This document shows, piece by piece, positions 60,723-64,000 of a stretch of 64,000 nucleotides of DNA. Where the stretch lies: NCBI GenBank assembly GCA_017849555.1, contig JAFIGU010000062.1:62001-126000 (forward strand). Direction: 5' to 3'. Position 1 is the stretch's first letter. Each line of letters begins with the position of its first letter. The position numbers were made by a program, and so were the translations under genes. The DNA is from Sphingomonas sp. Its GTDB lineage: Bacteria > Pseudomonadota > Alphaproteobacteria > Sphingomonadales > Sphingomonadaceae. Below the pieces are notes generated by a model. The model searched no databases and had not been told where the DNA came from. It was given only the letters and a program-made list of their open reading frames with translations.

Positions 60723-63334
60723 TGATCGCTGCGCCGCCCGTCCTAATCTGGGCCCCGGTCGGACGCGATGGCCCGGTCATCCAGCGACTGCTCGGCGATG
60801 CGGGGATCGCGAGCCGGGCGTGCGAGGGAATCGATGATCTGCTGCGCGGGCTCGATGAAGCCGCCGGCGCGGTCATCGCGCAGGAGGGCCTGCTCGGCGC
60901 CGACTTCGCGCGCGTCGACGAATGGATCAAGGGCCAACCGAGCTGGTCGGATTTTCCGTTCGTGCTGCTGTCGCATCGCGGCGGCGTGATCGACCGCCGC
61001 ATGGTCGCGCTTCTCGGCAACGTGACGGTGCTCGAGCGGCCGGTCAATCAGACCACGCTGATCTCCGCCGTCGGCTCGGCGCGCCGCGCGCGGATGCGGC
61101 AATTCCAGGCGGGCGAGCATCTCGCCGAGCAACTGCGCATGCGCCGCGCGCTCGCCGAGGAAACCCGGACTCTCGGCATTCTCAACCAGCTCGGCGCGAC
61201 GCTGAGTGCCGAGCTCGATCTCGAACGCGTGGTGCAGGCGGCGACCGACGCGGGCGTCGCGCTGACCGGCGCCGAATTCGGCGCGTTCTTCTACAATCTC
61301 GTCGACGAGAAGGGCGAATCCTACACGCTTTACACCTTGTCCGGCGCGCCGCGGAGCCGGTTCGCCTCCTTCCCGATGCCGCGCAACACCGTGGTGTTCG
61401 CGCCAACCTTCTCCGGGGAGGGGATCGTGCGCTCGGGTGACATCACCCGCGATCCCCGCTACGGGCGGAATGCGCCTTATTCGGGGATGCCCGAGGGGCA
61501 CCTGCCGGTTCGCAGCTATCTGGCGGTTCCCGTCGTCTCGCGCAGCGGGGAAGTGCTTGGGGGCCTATTCCTCGGCCACTCCGAACCCGATGTTTTCGGA
61601 GAATCGGCCGAGCAACTGATGGCGGGCGTCGCCGGCCAGGCCGCGACGTCGATCGACAATGTCCGCCTGTTCATTGCCGAGCAGCGCGAGCTCGAGGAGC
61701 GGCGGCGCGCCGAAGCGGAGTTGCAGCGCCAGCGCGACGAGTTCCTGACGCTGGCGAACAACATTTCGTCGCTGTGCTGGCTCGCCTACGGCGACGGCAC
61801 GATCTTCTGGTACAATTTGCGGTGGTACGAATTCACCGGCGCGCGCGAGGGAGACGATTTCGGCTGGGAGTCCGCGCACGATCCGCTGGTCCTGCCGGAG
61901 GTGCGCAGGCGCTGGCACGATGCGCTGCAAACCAGCGAACGGTTCGAGATGATCTTTCCGATGCGGCGGCACGACGGGGTCTATCGCCAATTCCTCTGCC
62001 GGATCGTGCCGATCAGGGACGAGACGGGGCAGGTCTTCCGCTGGTGCGGCACGCATGCCGACATCACCGAGCAGCGAGAGGTCGAGGCCGCGCTCGAAGC
62101 GCGGGTCGCGGAGCGCACGATCGACCTGCAACGCGCGCTAACCCGCCTCGAAGAAGAGGCGGCGGAGCGCGAGCGCGTCGAAGAAGCGCTGAGACAATCG
62201 CAGAAGATGGAAGCGATCGGGCAGCTCACCGGGGGCGTCGCGCACGATTTCAACAACCTGCTGACGGTGATCATGTCCGGGGTCGATGCGTTGCGCCGGC
62301 CGGACATGAGCGAGGAGCGCCGGTCCCGCTATATCAACGCGATCGCCGAGACGGCCGATCGGGCGGCAAAGCTCACCTCCCAGCTGCTCGCCTTTGCCCG
62401 GCGCCAGCCGCTGCGCGAGACCGTGTTCGACGCGGCGGACAAAGTCGGCCGCATCGTCGAAATGCTCGCCAGCGTGGTGGGGTCGCGGATCCGGATTGGC
62501 ACCGATCTGAAGCTCTCGCCCGCGCCCGTGAAGGCCGACGTCATTCAGTTCGAAACCGCGCTCGTCAACATGGCGGTCAATGCGCGCGATGCGATGGGCG
62601 GCGAGGGCACGATCACCCTGACGGTCGACGCATGTCGGCAGATTCCGGCGACATCCGGGCAGGCGGCGCTGCCGGGCGAGTTCATCATGGTCAGCATCAC
62701 GGACAGCGGGGTCGGCCTCGCCCAGGATCAGATCGCGCGGATCTTCGAACCGTTCTACACCACCAAGGCGATCGGCAAGGGGACCGGGCTTGGCCTCAGC
62801 CAGGTATATGGCTTTGCCAAACAATCCGGCGGCGACGTTCGGGTAGAAAGCACGCCGGGTCACGGCGCTACTTTCACGCTCTATCTACCCCGTGCTTCCG
62901 AAACGGACCTGGCGGTCGAGCCGGCGCCCGAAGTGGAAAGCGTCGAAGGGGGCGGGCGCGGCCGGATTCTCGTTGTGGAGGATAATGAGGACGTCGGCGA
63001 GCATGCCTCGCAGCTGCTGTCCGATCTTGGCTATCAGACCGTGCTCGCGCCGGACGCGCACGAGGCGCTGCATCTTTTGGAGGAAGCGGACGAGCCGTTC
63101 GATCTGGTGCTGACCGATGTCGTGATGCCGGGCGGGATGAGCGGCGTCGAACTGGCCCGGACGCTCGCGCGAAGCTATCCCGACCTGCCGGTGATTCTGA
63201 CCAGCGGCTACAGCGACGTCCTCGCCGACGAAGGGGCGGGCGATGTCGAACTGCTGCGCAAGCCTTATTCGATGGATGCGTTGGGCGCGCTGGTCCGCCG
63301 CCTGATCAAGCCCAAGGTCGAGCGCGTCTCGTGA
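60722..63334 (+). CDS. hybrid sensor histidine kinase (GAF-PAS-HisKA-HATPase-REC)
   Basis: The 870-residue soluble kinase has an N-terminal receiver-like segment (about residues 1-120, without a clear phospho-Asp). A GAF domain follows at about 150-320 ([41 protein letters not shown]), then a PAS domain at about 335-450 ([21 protein letters not shown]) and a coiled coil. The H-box has H508 in [13 protein letters not shown], the ATPase has [20 protein letters not shown] and [12 protein letters not shown], and the C-terminal receiver has D799 in [12 protein letters not shown]. It is translationally coupled to the KaiC-like gene and to the response regulator after it. The GAF/PAS ligand is unknown. 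Confidence 0.93.
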   Translation: MIAAPPVLIWAPVGRDGPVIQRLLGDAGIASRACEGIDDLLRGLDEAAGAVIAQEGLLGADFARVDEWIKGQPSWSDFPFVLLSHRGGVIDRRMVALLGNVTVLERPVNQTTLISAVGSARRARMRQFQAGEHLAEQLRMRRALAEETRTLGILNQLGATLSAELDLERVVQAATDAGVALTGAEFGAFFYNLVDEKGESYTLYTLSGAPRSRFASFPMPRNTVVFAPTFSGEGIVRSGDITRDPRYGRNAPYSGMPEGHLPVRSYLAVPVVSRSGEVLGGLFLGHSEPDVFGESAEQLMAGVAGQAATSIDNVRLFIAEQRELEERRRAEAELQRQRDEFLTLANNISSLCWLAYGDGTIFWYNLRWYEFTGAREGDDFGWESAHDPLVLPEVRRRWHDALQTSERFEMIFPMRRHDGVYRQFLCRIVPIRDETGQVFRWCGTHADITEQREVEAALEARVAERTIDLQRALTRLEEEAAERERVEEALRQSQKMEAIGQLTGGVAHDFNNLLTVIMSGVDALRRPDMSEERRSRYINAIAETADRAAKLTSQLLAFARRQPLRETVFDAADKVGRIVEMLASVVGSRIRIGTDLKLSPAPVKADVIQFETALVNMAVNARDAMGGEGTITLTVDACRQIPATSGQAALPGEFIMVSITDSGVGLAQDQIARIFEPFYTTKAIGKGTGLGLSQVYGFAKQSGGDVRVESTPGHGATFTLYLPRASETDLAVEPAPEVESVEGGGRGRILVVEDNEDVGEHASQLLSDLGYQTVLAPDAHEALHLLEEADEPFDLVLTDVVMPGGMSGVELARTLARSYPDLPVILTSGYSDVLADEGAGDVELLRKPYSMDALGALVRRLIKPKVERVS

Positions 63335-63693
63335 GCGACCTCGACGGCAAGCGGATCCTGATCGTCGACGACGAACCGCTCATCGCGATGTTGCTCGAGG
63401 ATATCCTTGCCGACCTTCGCTGCGTGATCGTCGGCCCCGCCTTCGATATCCCCGAAGCAGAGCGATTGGCGCGCAGCGAAGCGATCGATGCCGCGATCCT
63501 CGATCTCAATGTCGAGGGCCGGACCAGCCATTCCGTCGCCGCGCTGCTGCAGGCCAGGCGGATCCCCTTCGTCCTGGCGAGCGGGTATGACGACGGCAGT
63601 CTGCTGCCGGGGGCCGGCGGCACGTTGAACAAGCCGTTCCGTCCCCATCACGTGAGGGCGGCGCTCGAAGATTGCCTTGCCGATACCGGTTGA
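63331..63693 (+). CDS. single-domain response regulator
   Basis: The 120-residue receiver has the acidic pair in [16 protein letters not shown], the phospho-acceptor D58 in [10 protein letters not shown] and the conserved Lys K101 in LNKPF. No output domain is present, so it may relay phosphate or act by binding a partner. The GTG start overlaps the stop of the hybrid kinase gene (GTGA). It completes the KaiC-like / kinase / receiver operon. Confidence 0.92.
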   Translation: MSDLDGKRILIVDDEPLIAMLLEDILADLRCVIVGPAFDIPEAERLARSEAIDAAILDLNVEGRTSHSVAALLQARRIPFVLASGYDDGSLLPGAGGTLNKPFRPHHVRAALEDCLADTG

Positions 63694-63730
63694 GGGGGAT
63701 TTCCGTTACCGGCCCTTATCGCCTTCCTGG

Positions 63731-63847
63731 CTAGGGCTTGAGCGCGAGGCGGATGAGGCCGGCGACCGCCCCCAGCGCGAGGACGCTGCCGCACCAGATC
63801 GCGGCCATCCACGCGAGCCGCTTCGACAAAGGCGCTTGTTCGGCCAT
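63731..63847 (-). CDS. DUF2474-type small membrane protein of cytochrome bd operon
   Basis: A 38-residue frame reads MAEQAPLSKRLAWMAAIWCG followed by a hydrophobic helix and RLALKP. It has the size and single helix of the DUF2474/CydX-like small subunits found after cydB. Its ATG overlaps the cydB stop (TGATG on the minus strand), the usual arrangement. It probably stabilises the cyanide-insensitive type cytochrome bd oxidase. Confidence 0.8.
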   Translation of the reverse strand: MAEQAPLSKRLAWMAAIWCGSVLALGAVAGLIRLALKP

Positions 63848-64000
63848 CAATGATAGCCCTCGGTCCCGGCCTTGCCGCGAAACACCCAATAGGCCCAGCC
63901 GGTGTAAGCGAGAATGATCGGGATGATGATGACCGAGCCGATCAGCATGAAGGACTGGCTTTGCGCGGGCGCGGCGGCATCCCAGATCGTGACGGCGCGC
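63847..64000 (-). CDS. cydB: cytochrome bd ubiquinol oxidase subunit II (C-terminal part)
   Basis: Only the last 50 residues are in the window. They read through a helix (FMLIGSVIIIPIILAYTGWA) and end in YWVFRGKAGTEGYH, the typical CydB/CioB C-terminus. Subunit II pairs with CydA in the inner membrane to reduce oxygen with quinol. The gene continues beyond the right edge. Confidence 0.88.
   Translation of the reverse strand, partial: RAVTIWDAAAPAQSQSFMLIGSVIIIPIILAYTGWAYWVFRGKAGTEGYH

Noticed and set aside
1..64000. CRISPR arrays, tRNA or rRNA genes, insertion sequences and prophage genes
   Set aside because: No regularly spaced repeats, no transposase or integrase motifs and no tRNA/rRNA-like stretches were seen. 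A short tRNA could escape reading by eye.

Overview
The window is GC-rich, densely coded chromosome of an alphaproteobacterium. A sphingomonad (Sphingomonas or a close relative) fits best: there are two large TonB-dependent receptors with sphingomonad-type plug motifs, a compact cpa/tad pilus locus, many exported proteins and few long gaps. This assignment is inferred from gene content; no rRNA or tRNA gene was seen.

Layout. (1) Positions 1-10514 hold a Tad/Flp type IVc pilus locus: a partial TadG-like protein and an unknown membrane protein on the minus strand, then flp, cpaB, cpaC, a small lipoprotein, cpaE, cpaF, tadB, tadC, a TPR lipoprotein and the prepilin peptidase cpaA on the plus strand. 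(2) Positions 10527-16548 are a minus-strand block with an outer-membrane porin-like protein, a membrane protein, a beta-lactamase-fold serine hydrolase and a TonB receptor. (3) Positions 16798-47527 are mainly a large polyamine/GABA catabolic region. It has a DAACS symporter, an XRE-cupin regulator, three aminotransferases, three Tat-exported spermidine-dehydrogenase-like flavoproteins, two cytochromes c, two amino acid permeases, gabT-gabD-ald, puuD-spuC, a GntR/FCD regulator and puuC-puuA. Embedded in it is a set of exported proteins (PQQ sugar dehydrogenase, SMP-30-like, cupin) and a TonB receptor. (4) Positions 48251-52855 are a compact RiPP-type operon: a small candidate precursor, an unfamiliar 484-residue protein, a B12-type radical SAM enzyme with the CX7CX2C motif of RiPP C-methyltransferases, and a TauD-type dioxygenase. 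(5) Positions 52938-64000 carry bestrophin, HdeD and OFA-type MFS genes, a tail-to-tail pair of Crp/Fnr regulators, a KaiC-like ATPase / hybrid histidine kinase / response regulator operon, and the end of a cytochrome bd (cydB-DUF2474) operon.

How it may work together. Perfect or near-perfect copies of a palindrome, GTGATCAC inside TTGTGATCACAA, lie at the promoters of most polyamine operons: the TonB receptor, gabT-gabD-ald, the second spdH, puuD-spuC and puuC-puuA-spdH-permease. Degenerate copies lie before gntR, the first spdH and its divergent cytochrome c. No clear copy was noticed elsewhere in the window. I infer one regulon run by the GntR/FCD protein encoded at 40033-40734. The inferred pathway is uptake of polyamines, periplasmic oxidation by SpdH-type enzymes feeding electrons to cytochrome c, aldehyde oxidation to GABA, then GabT/GabD to succinate, with alanine dehydrogenase recycling the alanine made by pyruvate-linked transaminases.

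The best candidate for an undescribed system is the RiPP operon at 48251-52855, where the precursor, its modification and the roles of two of the four proteins are all open.
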